64,000 nt of DNA from NCBI RefSeq assembly GCF_004799445.1, contig NZ_SSNA01000202.1, forward strand, positions 62,001 through 126,000, written 5' to 3'. This document shows, piece after piece, positions 43,606-52,064 of the stretch. The translations under genes and the position numbers were made by a program. The notes under the pieces were generated by a model. That model did not search any database. It was not told the origin of the DNA and saw nothing but the letters and a program-made list of their open reading frames with translations. This stretch comes from Bradyrhizobium sp. (GTDB lineage: Bacteria > Pseudomonadota > Alphaproteobacteria > Rhizobiales > Xanthobacteraceae). Numbering within the stretch: the first letter of the stretch is position 1; each line of letters begins with the position of its first letter.

Positions 43606-44283
43606 ATGCGCCTTAAACCCTCCTGGCTGGCTGGCCTGGCTGCCGCCATCTCGCTGGCGGCCCAACCGGCGCAAGCGGCAGGCTGCCCCGCCAAATCGAC
43701 CCGCTTCGAGGACATCGTGGTTGCGCTGAACAAGGCCCCGGGTTGTGAAAAAGCCCAGCAAAAATTCGAGGCCTGCCGGTACGAGGACAGCAGCGGTCTG
43801 ACCATCGACCAGGAGCTGTGCCGGGGCGCAACCGGTCCTGTATTGGATGCCTGCAAATACGTTGCCAGCCGCATCGACGAATTGAACGCTATCGTCAAGA
43901 AAACCTGCGATGCCGAGGCCGCCAAATCGCCGCCGGAACAGTGCTCGGCCAAGTCGACGCAATTCGATGACATCGTTGCGGCGCTGCATGAGGCTCCGAG
44001 CTGCGACCGCGCGGTGAAGCTATTCGGGGCCTGCGCGTTCGGCGCCAGCGGCGACATTGGTCCGGGCGCCGTCGTCGAGAAGAAATGCGAGGGCGATTTT
44101 CTTGTTGGATTGAGCGAGACCCAAAGGCACCTTTATCAGCGCGAAATGCGGGTCTGCGACCGCAAGTACCGGAACGAGCAAGGCACGATGTACCGGTCGT
44201 TCACGGCCTTCTGCCGCGCCGAGGTCGCCCAGCGTTACTCACGCCGGGCGCTGACAGCGGCTCAGCCCTCGCGGGCCCGCTGA
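43606..44283 (+). CDS. Exported Cys-rich protein with an internal repeat, unknown function
   Basis: A 225-residue protein with a signal peptide ending AQAA. Two copies of a module of about 33 residues follow: CPAKSTRFEDIVVALNKAPGC and, near residue 112, CSAKSTQFDDIVAALHEAPSC. Twelve Cys suggest disulfides. I recognise no family. It is on the strand opposite to the surrounding translation genes, between rplT and pheS. A shorter internal start would cut the signal peptide. Confidence 0.78.
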   Translation: MRLKPSWLAGLAAAISLAAQPAQAAGCPAKSTRFEDIVVALNKAPGCEKAQQKFEACRYEDSSGLTIDQELCRGATGPVLDACKYVASRIDELNAIVKKTCDAEAAKSPPEQCSAKSTQFDDIVAALHEAPSCDRAVKLFGACAFGASGDIGPGAVVEKKCEGDFLVGLSETQRHLYQREMRVCDRKYRNEQGTMYRSFTAFCRAEVAQRYSRRALTAAQPSRAR

Positions 44284-44293
44284 CGCCTTTGCC

Positions 44294-44653
44294 TTACGCC
44301 GCCAGCGCAGCCTTGGCCTTCTCGGCAATCGCCTGGAACGCCGCCGGCTCATGGATCGCGAGGTCCGACAGCACCTTGCGGTCGACCATGATGCCTGACT
44401 TGGAAAGGCCGTTGATGAAGACGCTGTAGGTCATGCCGAACGGCCGTACGGCGGCATTGAGGCGCTGGATCCAGAGCGCGCGGAACGTGCGCTTCTTGCG
44501 CTTGCGGTCGCGGAAGGCGTATTGCCCGGCCTTTTCGACCGCTGCCTTGGCGGCGCGGATGGTGTTCTTGCGGCGGCCGTAGAAGCCTTTGGCGGCCTTG
44601 TAGACTTTCTTGTGCTTGGCGTGAGAGGTCACACCGCGTTTGACGCGAGACAT
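44294..44653 (-). CDS. rplT: 50S ribosomal protein L20
   Basis: A 119-residue protein with the typical start MSRVKRGVTSHAKHKK and AAKGFYGRRKNTIRAAK. It binds 23S rRNA early in assembly. GGAGAT precedes the ATG. It lies 68 bp after rpmI, as in the conserved infC-rpmI-rplT order. Confidence 0.98.
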   Translation of the reverse strand: MSRVKRGVTSHAKHKKVYKAAKGFYGRRKNTIRAAKAAVEKAGQYAFRDRKRKKRTFRALWIQRLNAAVRPFGMTYSVFINGLSKSGIMVDRKVLSDLAIHEPAAFQAIAEKAKAALAA

Positions 44654-44721
44654 GACGGATCTCCTTTATCTGAAAATGGGTGACGGATCGCCGCGCGGAC
44701 GCGGCTCGGCTAAGAGCGCGA

Positions 44722-44922
44722 TCAGGCGTTCGGCAAGAAATATTTTTTGATGTTGTCGCCGTCGGTCTTGAACAGCACGCGGGTGCCGCGGAGCTGACGG
44801 ATCTGCTTCTTCGTCCGCTTGATCATGCCGTGACGCTTGCCGCGCTGGGCGGCCATCACTTTGCCGGTGGCAGTCACCTTGAAGCGCTTTTTAGCGCCCG
44901 ACTTGGTCTTCAGCTTGGGCAT
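44722..44922 (-). CDS. rpmI: 50S ribosomal protein L35
   Basis: A 66-residue basic protein (MPKLKTKSGAKKRFKVTATG ... DGDNIKKYFLPNA). CAGGAG lies 6 nt before the ATG at 44922. A longer in-frame reading to 45147 has no family support. Unlike most bacteria, infC is not directly upstream: an oppositely oriented gene intervenes, so rpmI must have its own promoter in 44923-45186. Confidence 0.96.
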   Translation of the reverse strand: MPKLKTKSGAKKRFKVTATGKVMAAQRGKRHGMIKRTKKQIRQLRGTRVLFKTDGDNIKKYFLPNA

Positions 44923-45186
44923 TTGGCTCTCCTGTTGCCGCAGAAAAAACGCGCCCGGAAGGGCGCTTTCGCGGCTGAAATGCTCGTTAGAGCGTTGAAG
45001 ATGCTCGGTTATTTCTGAAGTGAGATAACCAGCATGGGCATCGCCACGGCAGCCCTTGATCAGCCGGGCGATGAAGTTGGCGCTTATGGCAGAACCAGGC
45101 CGGATTGGCAACGATGAACCGTGGAACCGGATGGCCCGACGTATCATTCGACGCCGGCAAGCGGCTCGGTCAAAAAGCAGGACAAA

Positions 45187-45615
45187 ATGACAATTTCAGC
45201 CCCATGGATGGCCTTGTTCGCCGGTTTCGGGCGCGTCGGTGCCCTGCGATGGATTTTCGCCGCGGCCGTTCTCGCCGCCATGACTGGGGCGGCTGGTCCT
45301 GCCGCCGCCAGAAGCGTTGCCGCGGTGAGGGCCTATGACGGCACCTGGAACGTGGTGTTCGCGACCCGGGCGGGTAACTGCAGCTCGACCAACAGCTTCC
45401 CGTTCGCCGTGTCCGCCGGTCGGGTTTCGTCCGCCGGAGGAGGCAAGGTCACGGGCGGCATCAGCCCGGCCGGTGTTGTGTCGGTCAGAATATCGCTTGG
45501 TCTGTCGGCGGCCAGCGGCAGTGGCCGGCTGGCCGGCAATTCAGGCGCGGGCCGCTGGAGCGGAATCATCTCCGGCGACCGGTGCAGCGGCAGCTGGCAG
45601 GCCACGCGCGGCTAA
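45187..45615 (+). CDS. Small exported protein of unknown function
   Basis: About 142 residues with a signal peptide ending PAAAR. The mature domain (YDGTWNVVFATRAGNCSSTNS, GGKVTGGISPAGVVSV, GRWSGIISGDRCSGSWQATRG) has two Cys and Gly/Ser-rich beta repeats, suggesting a small beta barrel. I recall similar orphans in Bradyrhizobium but no function. The ATG at 45187 has GCAGGA 5 nt upstream. It sits opposite to infC and rpmI. Confidence 0.78.
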   Translation: MTISAPWMALFAGFGRVGALRWIFAAAVLAAMTGAAGPAAARSVAAVRAYDGTWNVVFATRAGNCSSTNSFPFAVSAGRVSSAGGGKVTGGISPAGVVSVRISLGLSAASGSGRLAGNSGAGRWSGIISGDRCSGSWQATRG

Positions 45616-45629
45616 TCGCTCCAATCGTT

Positions 45630-45750
45630 GTCGTCCCGGCCTTGAGCCGGGACCCATAACCACCACAACGGATTGTTGCAGAAAGCCGTCTGTCAGATCG
45701 CCCTAACCGAAAGGCCGCGGCGTATGGGCCCCCGCTTTCGCGGGGGCGAC
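45630..45750. repeat. Palindromic repeat (gtcgtcccgg family) at a convergent junction
   Basis: Begins GTCGTCCCGGCCTTGAGCC and ends CGCGGGGGCGAC, with GACCCATAACCACCAC and GCGTATGGGCCC inside. It separates the small exported-protein gene from the end of infC. Confidence 0.72.
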
Positions 45751-45759
45751 GATGTACAA

Positions 45760-46299
45760 TCAGCGCGGCGCCAGAACCATCACCACCTGGCGGCCTTCGA
45801 AACGGGCGTCCTGCTCGACCTTGGCAAATTCGGCGACGTCGCTCTTGACCTTGTCCAGGAGTTTGGTGCCGATTTCCTGATGCGCCATTTCGCGGCCGCG
45901 ATAGCGAAGAGTGACCTTGACCTTATCGCCCTCCTCGAAGAACCGCTGCATCGCGCGCATCTTCACATCGTAATCATGATCGTCGATCATCGGCCGGAGC
46001 TTGATCTCCTTGATCTCGACGATCTTCTGCTTCTTGCGGGCCTCCGCGGCTTTCTTCTGCGCCGAATATTTGAACTTCCCGTAGTCCATGATCTTACAAA
46101 CGGGAGGACTGGTGTTCGGCGAAATCTCCACAAGGTCCATGCCGGCTTCGAGCGCCATCTTGATGGCGGCGACTGTCTCGACGGTGCCGTGGTTGGTGCC
46201 GTTCTGATCGATCAGCTGAACCTGGGCGTTGCGGATTTCATCATTGGTGCGCGGCCCGTCTTTGGTGGCAGCGGGCGGGGCTCTGTTGGGACGGCGAAT
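45760..46299 (-). CDS. infC: Translation initiation factor IF-3 (AUU start)
   Basis: About 179 residues: (M)RRPNRAPPAATKDGPRTN, the N-domain IRNAQVQLIDQNG and the C-domain with MDYGKFKYSAQKK. The reading frame has no ATG or GTG at the family start. An ATT at 46299 lies 8 nt after GGAG, which is the rare AUU start known for infC in E. coli, where IF-3 limits its own synthesis. A far-upstream ATG at 46395 would add about 30 non-conserved residues. IF-3 keeps subunits apart and proofreads initiation. Confidence 0.93.
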   Translation of the reverse strand: MRRPNRAPPAATKDGPRTNDEIRNAQVQLIDQNGTNHGTVETVAAIKMALEAGMDLVEISPNTSPPVCKIMDYGKFKYSAQKKAAEARKKQKIVEIKEIKLRPMIDDHDYDVKMRAMQRFFEEGDKVKVTLRYRGREMAHQEIGTKLLDKVKSDVAEFAKVEQDARFEGRQVVMVLAPR

Positions 46300-46562
46300 G
46301 GGTAGTTCTCCAAGGTTGTGGACGAAGCTTGCAGTTTGAAGGAATAAGGCTGCGCGGGCAAGCGAACTCGCGCCGCAGCGGGCGAAAAGCATCAAATGCG
46401 AGGCATTTTGGTCACGCCGAACAACTCCCGCCGGGACGGAATGTTCAGATCAGCCACATAGAGGTCGGGGATTCGTTCCGCAAGCGCCGCGCGGGCCCCA
46501 AAGCGCGTCCGTTGACGGATCGGTTTGGCTCACCCAAACAGAGCAAACCGGAGTAACCATCC

Positions 46563-47351
46563 ATGACCAATTCCGCGGCAACCGGGCAGCCGCCCACTTT
46601 CATCGAGGTCGGCCAGGGCGGTGCGGCGCGCCGCATCGCGGTCCGTGCCCGCGCCGGCGGCCTGCCCGGGCTGTTCTGGCTCGGCGGCTTCAAGTCGGAC
46701 ATGATGGGCACCAAGGCCGTCGCGCTGGACGCCTGGGCCGCCGAGCGGCACCGCGCCTGCGTCAGGTTCGACTATTCCGGCCATGGCGAATCCGGCGGCA
46801 ATTTCACCGACGGTACCATCGGGCGCTGGCTGGACGAGAGCGTCGCGGTGTTCGAGCAATTCTGCGCCGGGCCCCAGGTGGTGATCGGCTCCTCGATGGG
46901 CGGCTGGATGGCGCTGTTGCTGGCGCGTGAAATGGCGCGGCGGCCGGCGACCGCCGCCTCGCTGGCCGGTCTCGTGCTGATCGCCCCGGCGCCCGATTTC
47001 ACCGAAGAGCTGATGTGGAAGGGTTTTTCGCCGCAGGCCCGGCAGGAGATCGAGACCAGGGGCGTGTGGCTGCGGCCTTCCGAATATGGCGAACCCTATC
47101 CGATCACCCGCAACCTGATCGAAGAGGGCCGCAGGCATCTCCTGCTCGGCAGCGCCATCGAGGTCGGATGTCCAGTTCGAATCCTGCAGGGCGCGCAGGA
47201 TCCCGACGTGCCATGGCGGCACGCTTTCGCGCTGGCGCACCGGTTGCCGGCTGACGACGTGGTGCTGACCATGATCCAGGACGGCGATCATCGGCTGTCG
47301 CGGCCGCAGGATATCGCGCGGATCCTGGCGGCGGTGGCGGAGATGGGGTGA
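46563..47351 (+). CDS. Alpha/beta hydrolase
   Basis: A 262-residue alpha/beta hydrolase. The nucleophile is S111 in GSSMGG, RFDYSGHGES precedes it, the acid is in QGAQDPDVPW, and the His is in DGDHRLS. The pattern resembles ABHD10-like acyl thioesterases, but the substrate is not fixed. It is divergent from infC and convergent with queG. Confidence 0.88.
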   Translation: MTNSAATGQPPTFIEVGQGGAARRIAVRARAGGLPGLFWLGGFKSDMMGTKAVALDAWAAERHRACVRFDYSGHGESGGNFTDGTIGRWLDESVAVFEQFCAGPQVVIGSSMGGWMALLLAREMARRPATAASLAGLVLIAPAPDFTEELMWKGFSPQARQEIETRGVWLRPSEYGEPYPITRNLIEEGRRHLLLGSAIEVGCPVRILQGAQDPDVPWRHAFALAHRLPADDVVLTMIQDGDHRLSRPQDIARILAAVAEMG

Positions 47352-47360
47352 GATTTTTCT

Positions 47361-47457
47361 GTCATTCCGGGGCGCGAAGCGAACCCGGAATCTCGAGGTT
47401 CCCCGATGTGCAATTGCACATCTGAGGTTCGACGCTTTCGCGCCGCCCCGGGACGAC
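47361..47457. repeat. Palindromic repeat (gtcattccgg family) at a convergent junction
   Basis: Begins GTCATTCCGGGGCGCGAAGC and ends GCCCCGGGACGAC, with AACCCGGAATCTCGAGGTTC and the hairpin GATGTGCAATTGCACATC inside. It separates the alpha/beta hydrolase gene and queG. Confidence 0.72.
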
Positions 47458-47466
47458 GGTGGAAAA

Positions 47467-48582
47467 TTATCCGCGCTGCCACTCCGCGGCCACGGTGTCA
47501 TCGCTCTCGGTGCCGATTGCATTTGCCGCGCGCACCGCAAACGCCTCCGGCGCCATCAATTGCGACAACGCCCACACCGCCGCGCCGCGAACCAGGGGGC
47601 TTGGATCGGCCAGCAGGCGTTCGGCCTCGACCGCCAGCGCGCGGTCGTTCGAATTGCCGATCGCGATCAGCACATTGCGGATGAAGCGGTCGCGGCCGAT
47701 GCGCTTGACCGGCGATTTTGTAAATCTTGCGCGGAACGCCGCGTCGTCGAGCCTTGCAAGGTCGGCCAGTTCAGGCGCGCGCAAGTCTTGGCGCGCCGCG
47801 AGCTTTGCCTCATGCCCGGCCTGCGCGAATTTGTTCCACGGGCAAACGGCGAGGCAATCGTCGCAGCCATAGATGCGGTTGCCGATGGCCTGGCGAAATT
47901 CGCGCGGGATCGGCCCCCTGCTTTCGATTGTGAGATAGGAAATGCAGCGCCGCGCATCGAGTCTGTAAGGCGCGGGAAACGCCGAGGTGGGGCAGATGTC
48001 GAGGCAGGCCCGGCACGAGCCGCAATGATCGGCGTCAGCCTCATCGTGCGGCAGGTCCAATGATGTGAAGATCGCGCCGAGAAACAGCCATGAACCGAAC
48101 TGGCGCGAGACGAGGTTGGTATGTTTGCCCTGCCAGCCGAGGCCGGCCGCCTGCGCCAAGGGCTTTTCCATGACCGCGGCGGTGTCGACGAACACCTTGA
48201 CCTCGCAACCGGATGCCGCGACCAGCCATCGCGCCAGCGCCTTCAGCCGCTTCTTGATCAGGTCGTGATAGTCATCGCCTTGCGCATAGACCGAGATCGC
48301 GCCGCGCGTGCGCCGGGCCAAGATCGCCAGCGGATTTTCATCGGGCCCGTAATTGACGCCGAGCATGATCACCGAACGGACGCCCGGCCACAACACGCGC
48401 GGATCGATGCGGCGCTCCGGATTTGCGGCCAGCCAGTCCATGTCGCCATGCGCGCCGGCATCGAGAAATTCGCGGAAATGTTTTCCGGCATCGGCGATCC
48501 CATCCGGGCCGGTCACGCCCACGCAGTCGAAGCCGAGCGTGCGCGCCTCGTGCGTTAGGGACGCCTTTAGAAGGGCGCTCAC
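47467..48582 (-). CDS. queG: Epoxyqueuosine reductase
   Basis: About 371 residues from a GTG at 48582, chosen because GAGGAG lies 6 nt before it; a TTG seven codons upstream lacks such a site. The two 4Fe-4S motifs CGSCRACLDICPT and CDDCLAVCPW are present, and the C-terminal HEAT-like part (SPLVRGAAVWALSQL) binds tRNA. It completes queuosine at tRNA position 34. Confidence 0.94.
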   Translation of the reverse strand: MSALLKASLTHEARTLGFDCVGVTGPDGIADAGKHFREFLDAGAHGDMDWLAANPERRIDPRVLWPGVRSVIMLGVNYGPDENPLAILARRTRGAISVYAQGDDYHDLIKKRLKALARWLVAASGCEVKVFVDTAAVMEKPLAQAAGLGWQGKHTNLVSRQFGSWLFLGAIFTSLDLPHDEADADHCGSCRACLDICPTSAFPAPYRLDARRCISYLTIESRGPIPREFRQAIGNRIYGCDDCLAVCPWNKFAQAGHEAKLAARQDLRAPELADLARLDDAAFRARFTKSPVKRIGRDRFIRNVLIAIGNSNDRALAVEAERLLADPSPLVRGAAVWALSQLMAPEAFAVRAANAIGTESDDTVAAEWQRG

Positions 48583-48613
48583 CGAACGCTCCTCGGAGCG
48601 CAAATGTTTCGTG

Positions 48614-48768
48614 GTGTCCCGGATGCGGTGCAGCGTTCTTCACGCTGCTCCGCAAAGCCGGGACCCACACGATCGCCGCATGGAAGGATGGGCCCCGGAT
48701 CAGCAGCGTAGCGCTGAGGGCCGCGGAAGGCGCAGCCCTCGGCGCGGCGCAGCATCCGGGGAACGAGA
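48614..48768. repeat. Degenerate palindromic intergenic repeat
   Basis: Contains TGTCCCGGATGCGGTGCAGC, the hairpin GCAGCGTTCTTCACGCTGC, AAAGCCGGGACCC, and CCCCGGATCAGCAGCG with GCAGCATCCGGGG. It lies between queG and the GST gene, both on the minus strand. Confidence 0.55.
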
Positions 48769-48778
48769 CGGATGTTGT

Positions 48779-49471
48779 TCAGAAGTCGAGGTCCACATAG
48801 GTCTGCGACGCCGGCACGCCCGCCAGCCATTCGCTCAGCAGCGGACGGAACGAGGGGCGGGATTTCACCCGCGCGTACCAGGCCTTTGCCGCGTCGTCCT
48901 CGATCCATGGCACGTCGCCCAGATAATCGATCGCCGAAAGATGCGCCGCGGCGGCGAGGTCCGCATAGGTCAGTCGTTCGCCGGCCAGAAAATTCCGCGT
49001 CCGCGCCAGCCAGCCGATATAGGCCAGATGATAGCGCACATTGGCCTTTGCTGCGCGGATCACGTCCGCCGCCGGCGGACCGCCGCCGTCGTCCTCGCTC
49101 ATGAAGCGCTTGTAGATGCGCTCGGTGACCAGAGGATTGGAAGCCTCCTCGAAAAACTTGTCATTGAACCACGCCATCAGCCGGCGCACTTCGATGCGCT
49201 CGCCGATCCCTGACGGCATCAGCCGGCGCTCGGCGAGCGCGGCGCCATGGGTCTCATCGAGATACTCGGCGATGATGCCGGCGCCCGGAATGGGGGGCCG
49301 GCCTTCGGCGATCAATACCGGCGTCGTGCCCGCGGGGTTCAATGCGAGAAACGCTTCGCGCCGCTCCCAGACCCGCTCTTCCACCAGCCGCAGATCCAGA
49401 CCGTATTCGCCGAGCGCCAGGCGAATAAAGCGCGAATGCGGGCAGAATGGGTGATGAAACAGCGTGAACAT
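48779..49471 (-). CDS. Glutathione S-transferase family protein
   Basis: A 230-residue protein. The N-terminal thioredoxin fold has FHHPFCPHSRFIRLAL (Cys/Ser near residue 10) and NPAGTTPVLI with the cis-Pro. The C-terminal all-helical domain has AGERLTYADLAAAAHLSAIDYL. It probably conjugates or reduces small electrophiles with glutathione made by GshB; the substrate is unknown. Confidence 0.9.
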   Translation of the reverse strand: MFTLFHHPFCPHSRFIRLALGEYGLDLRLVEERVWERREAFLALNPAGTTPVLIAEGRPPIPGAGIIAEYLDETHGAALAERRLMPSGIGERIEVRRLMAWFNDKFFEEASNPLVTERIYKRFMSEDDGGGPPAADVIRAAKANVRYHLAYIGWLARTRNFLAGERLTYADLAAAAHLSAIDYLGDVPWIEDDAAKAWYARVKSRPSFRPLLSEWLAGVPASQTYVDLDF

Positions 49472-49700
49472 GAAGCCCTTGATAGATTTGCAGTCTTAAG
49501 AAAACTTCCTCTTCGAGGCAGGCCGGCGGCAGAAGTGCGCCAAACTACAGAAGCTTGTGACCGAGGCAACCCGTGTTTTAGCGTTTTTGACGTTGCGGCA
49601 TGGAAGCGAATAAGCGAGAAGAACCCGGCTTTTTTCGGCCGATACCGACGATAACGGCGGCAATGGATCACGAGCTTGCAAAACGAGGCACTAGGTCATG

Positions 49701-50504
49701 ATGTCTGATTCGTTGAGGGCGGTGATTCTCGGTATCATCGAGGGCGTCACGGAATTTCTGCCGGTGTCATCGACCGGCCATCTGCTGCTGGCGGAACGAT
49801 TCTTCGATCTCGGCGAGGGCAGTTTCTGGAACAGCTTCACGGTGCTGATTCAGCTCGGGGCCATCCTGGCGATTCTTGCCATCTACTTTGTCAAATTGTG
49901 GCGAATCGCGCTCGGCATGTTCTCCAATCCCGACGACCGTCGCTTCGTCATTGGCGTGCTGGTGGCGTTTCTGCCCGCGGCCGTGATCGGCGCCGCGGCA
50001 GGCAGCTACATCAAGTCCTATTTGTTCAATCCCTGGGTGGTGTGCTTTTCGCTGATCGTCGGCGGCGCGATCCTGCTGTGGGTCGATCAGCTCGATCACG
50101 ATCCGCACGAGCACGACGCCACGACATTCCCGCTGCCGATGTATCTGGCGATCGGCTTCGCGCAGTGCCTGGCGATGATCCCCGGGGTGTCACGTTCCGG
50201 CGCCAGCATCGTCGCGGCGATGCTGCTGGGCGCCGACAAGCGCGCGGCGGCGGAGTTCTCGTTCTTCCTGGCGATCCCGACCATGATCGGCGCGTTCGCC
50301 TACGATTTCTACAAGAACCGGGGCGAAATGACCGCCGACCATCTGGGGATCGTTGCGATCGGATTCGTGGTGTCGTTCGTCACCGCGATCATCGTGGTGA
50401 AGACATTCCTGAGTTACGTCACCCGCCACGGCTTTACGCTGTTCGCATGGTGGCGCGTCGTCGTCGGCACGCTGGGCCTGATTGCGCTGGCGATGGGGCG
50501 GTAG
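49701..50504 (+). CDS. uppP: Undecaprenyl-diphosphatase
   Basis: About 267 residues with eight hydrophobic helices. The catalytic motifs are EGVTEFLPVSSTGHLLL near residue 13 and PGVSRSGASIVAAMLLG in the middle. It recycles the lipid carrier for peptidoglycan and surface polysaccharides on the periplasmic side. Two adjacent ATG codons (49698 and 49701) are possible; AGG lies 5 nt before the second. Confidence 0.95.
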   Translation: MSDSLRAVILGIIEGVTEFLPVSSTGHLLLAERFFDLGEGSFWNSFTVLIQLGAILAILAIYFVKLWRIALGMFSNPDDRRFVIGVLVAFLPAAVIGAAAGSYIKSYLFNPWVVCFSLIVGGAILLWVDQLDHDPHEHDATTFPLPMYLAIGFAQCLAMIPGVSRSGASIVAAMLLGADKRAAAEFSFFLAIPTMIGAFAYDFYKNRGEMTADHLGIVAIGFVVSFVTAIIVVKTFLSYVTRHGFTLFAWWRVVVGTLGLIALAMGR

Positions 50505-50517
50505 GCGAGAATTCGTC

Positions 50518-50621
50518 GTCATCCTGAGGTGCGCGCTCTTGCGCGCCTCGAAGGATGAGCCGCATGTACCGCCTTGCCATCCTTCGAGGCTCGCCGAAGA
50601 CGGCTCGCACCTCAGGATGAC
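50518..50621. repeat. Long palindrome (gtcatcctgagg family) at a convergent junction
   Basis: Perfect outer arms GTCATCCTGAGGTGCG and CGCACCTCAGGATGAC, with inner CTCGAAGGATG and CATCCTTCGAG also inverted. It lies between the convergent uppP and NDUFA9-like genes and probably ends both transcripts. Confidence 0.85.
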
Positions 50622-50630
50622 GCATTCAAA

Positions 50631-51614
50631 TCACGCGCCCTTGTGCGCGAACTGTCCCGCCTTGCGGAAGCGCCAGAGATATTGCGGGGCGATCGCTTCC
50701 AGCGAATCCGGTGCAATTCCGAGCCCCTCCAGCGTGAGCCCGGCGGCTTTCGCCGCCTCCGACACCACATTGTCGCTGCGCAACAGCGCAACCTGATCGG
50801 GCGTCAGTTTCAACGCTCCGGGTGCGAACTGCAGCAACAGCGCCTGCAATTTGGCCAGGCCGAACGGCAGCGAGGCCAGCATGCGGTGACGTTCGATGGT
50901 CGCAAGAATGATTTCCATGATCTCGCGCATCGTCAGCACTTCCGGACCGCCGAGCTCGTAGGTCGCGCCGGGCCTGGTCTTGCCGTCGACGGCCTCGGCG
51001 ACCGCGGTCGCGACATCGCCGACATAGACCGGCTGCAGCCTGGTCACGCCGCCGCCGATCAGCGGCAGCACAGGCGATATCTGGGCCAATGCCGCGAATC
51101 GGTTGGTGAACTGGTCCTCCGGTCCGAACACGACCGAAGGCCGCAGGATCGTGGCGGAGGGAATGGCCGACAGCACCGCCTGTTCGCCGGCGGCCTTGGC
51201 CCGGGCGTAGCGCGACGGCGAATTCTCGTCGGCGCCGATCGCGGAGACATGCACCATCCGCGCCCCGACCGCGGCTGCCGCCTCGGCCACGGCGGCGGCG
51301 CCCTTTGCCTGTACCGCGTCGAAGGTCTGCGCGCCGCCCTCGGCCAGGATGCCGACCAGATTGATGGCGATGTGGGAATCGCGCATCGCCGCCTCGATCG
51401 AGGCCGGGTAGCGCAGATTGGCCTGCACGGCGTGGATCTGGCCGACCTTGCCGAGCGGCTGCAGGTGCCCGGCCAGTTCCGGCCGCCGCACCGCTACCCG
51501 GATCCGATAATCGCGCTTGCAGAGCGCGCGGACCACGCTTCGCCCCACAAAGCCTGATCCTCCGAAAACCGTGACCAGGGTGTCCAGATTAGATGCCACC
51601 AGATTCGAAGCCAT
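50631..51614 (-). CDS. NDUFA9-like NAD(P)-binding epimerase-family protein
   Basis: About 327 residues of the atypical short-chain dehydrogenase type. The Rossmann motif VFGGSGFVGRSVVRAL starts near residue 15, and NLVGIL and YARAKAAGEQAV follow. Such proteins resemble the complex I accessory subunit NDUFA9 and often neighbour uppP in alphaproteobacteria. The role in bacteria is unclear. The ATG at 51614 has AGGA upstream; an ATG three codons earlier is too close to it. Confidence 0.87.
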   Translation of the reverse strand: MASNLVASNLDTLVTVFGGSGFVGRSVVRALCKRDYRIRVAVRRPELAGHLQPLGKVGQIHAVQANLRYPASIEAAMRDSHIAINLVGILAEGGAQTFDAVQAKGAAAVAEAAAAVGARMVHVSAIGADENSPSRYARAKAAGEQAVLSAIPSATILRPSVVFGPEDQFTNRFAALAQISPVLPLIGGGVTRLQPVYVGDVATAVAEAVDGKTRPGATYELGGPEVLTMREIMEIILATIERHRMLASLPFGLAKLQALLLQFAPGALKLTPDQVALLRSDNVVSEAAKAAGLTLEGLGIAPDSLEAIAPQYLWRFRKAGQFAHKGA

Positions 51615-51706
51615 GGAGGTCATTTCCTGCGGGTCAAATTCGGTCGATCGCCGGGATATTTAGCCGTTTCGCGATACGCCATCATATCGGCGCTGTACAG
51701 CCTATT

Positions 51707-51810
51707 TGAGTATGATCCGGACCCGGAGGGCCGCGTTAGCGCAAAGTGGGTAGCGGTTTTCCCTCAGGACAAACGCGAGGCGTTTGCCCGCAAGATAATG
51801 CGCCAGAAAT
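51707..51810. repeat. Degenerate gagcatgatccgg-family repeat
   Basis: Begins TTGAGTATGATCCGG and continues with GCAAAGTGGGTAGCGGTTTT and AAACGCGAGGCGTTT. It lies just before tRNA-Leu and is a diverged copy of the family seen at 3507 and 18483. Confidence 0.5.
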
Positions 51811-51866
51811 AAGCCGCGTCGCGCCAATTTGACAAGCGTGCGACCGATCCGTACTAACCGGCCCGG

Positions 51867-51953
<87 letters not shown>

Positions 51954-52064
51954 TTTGTGCTTGGATGCCCACCCTGCTGTCGATCCGGGCGCACCACGCG
52001 CTCGCCTCTTTCGAATTTGGGCGGTAGTTTGGGCCGCAACGATTCGAAAAGGTCCGAAAACACC

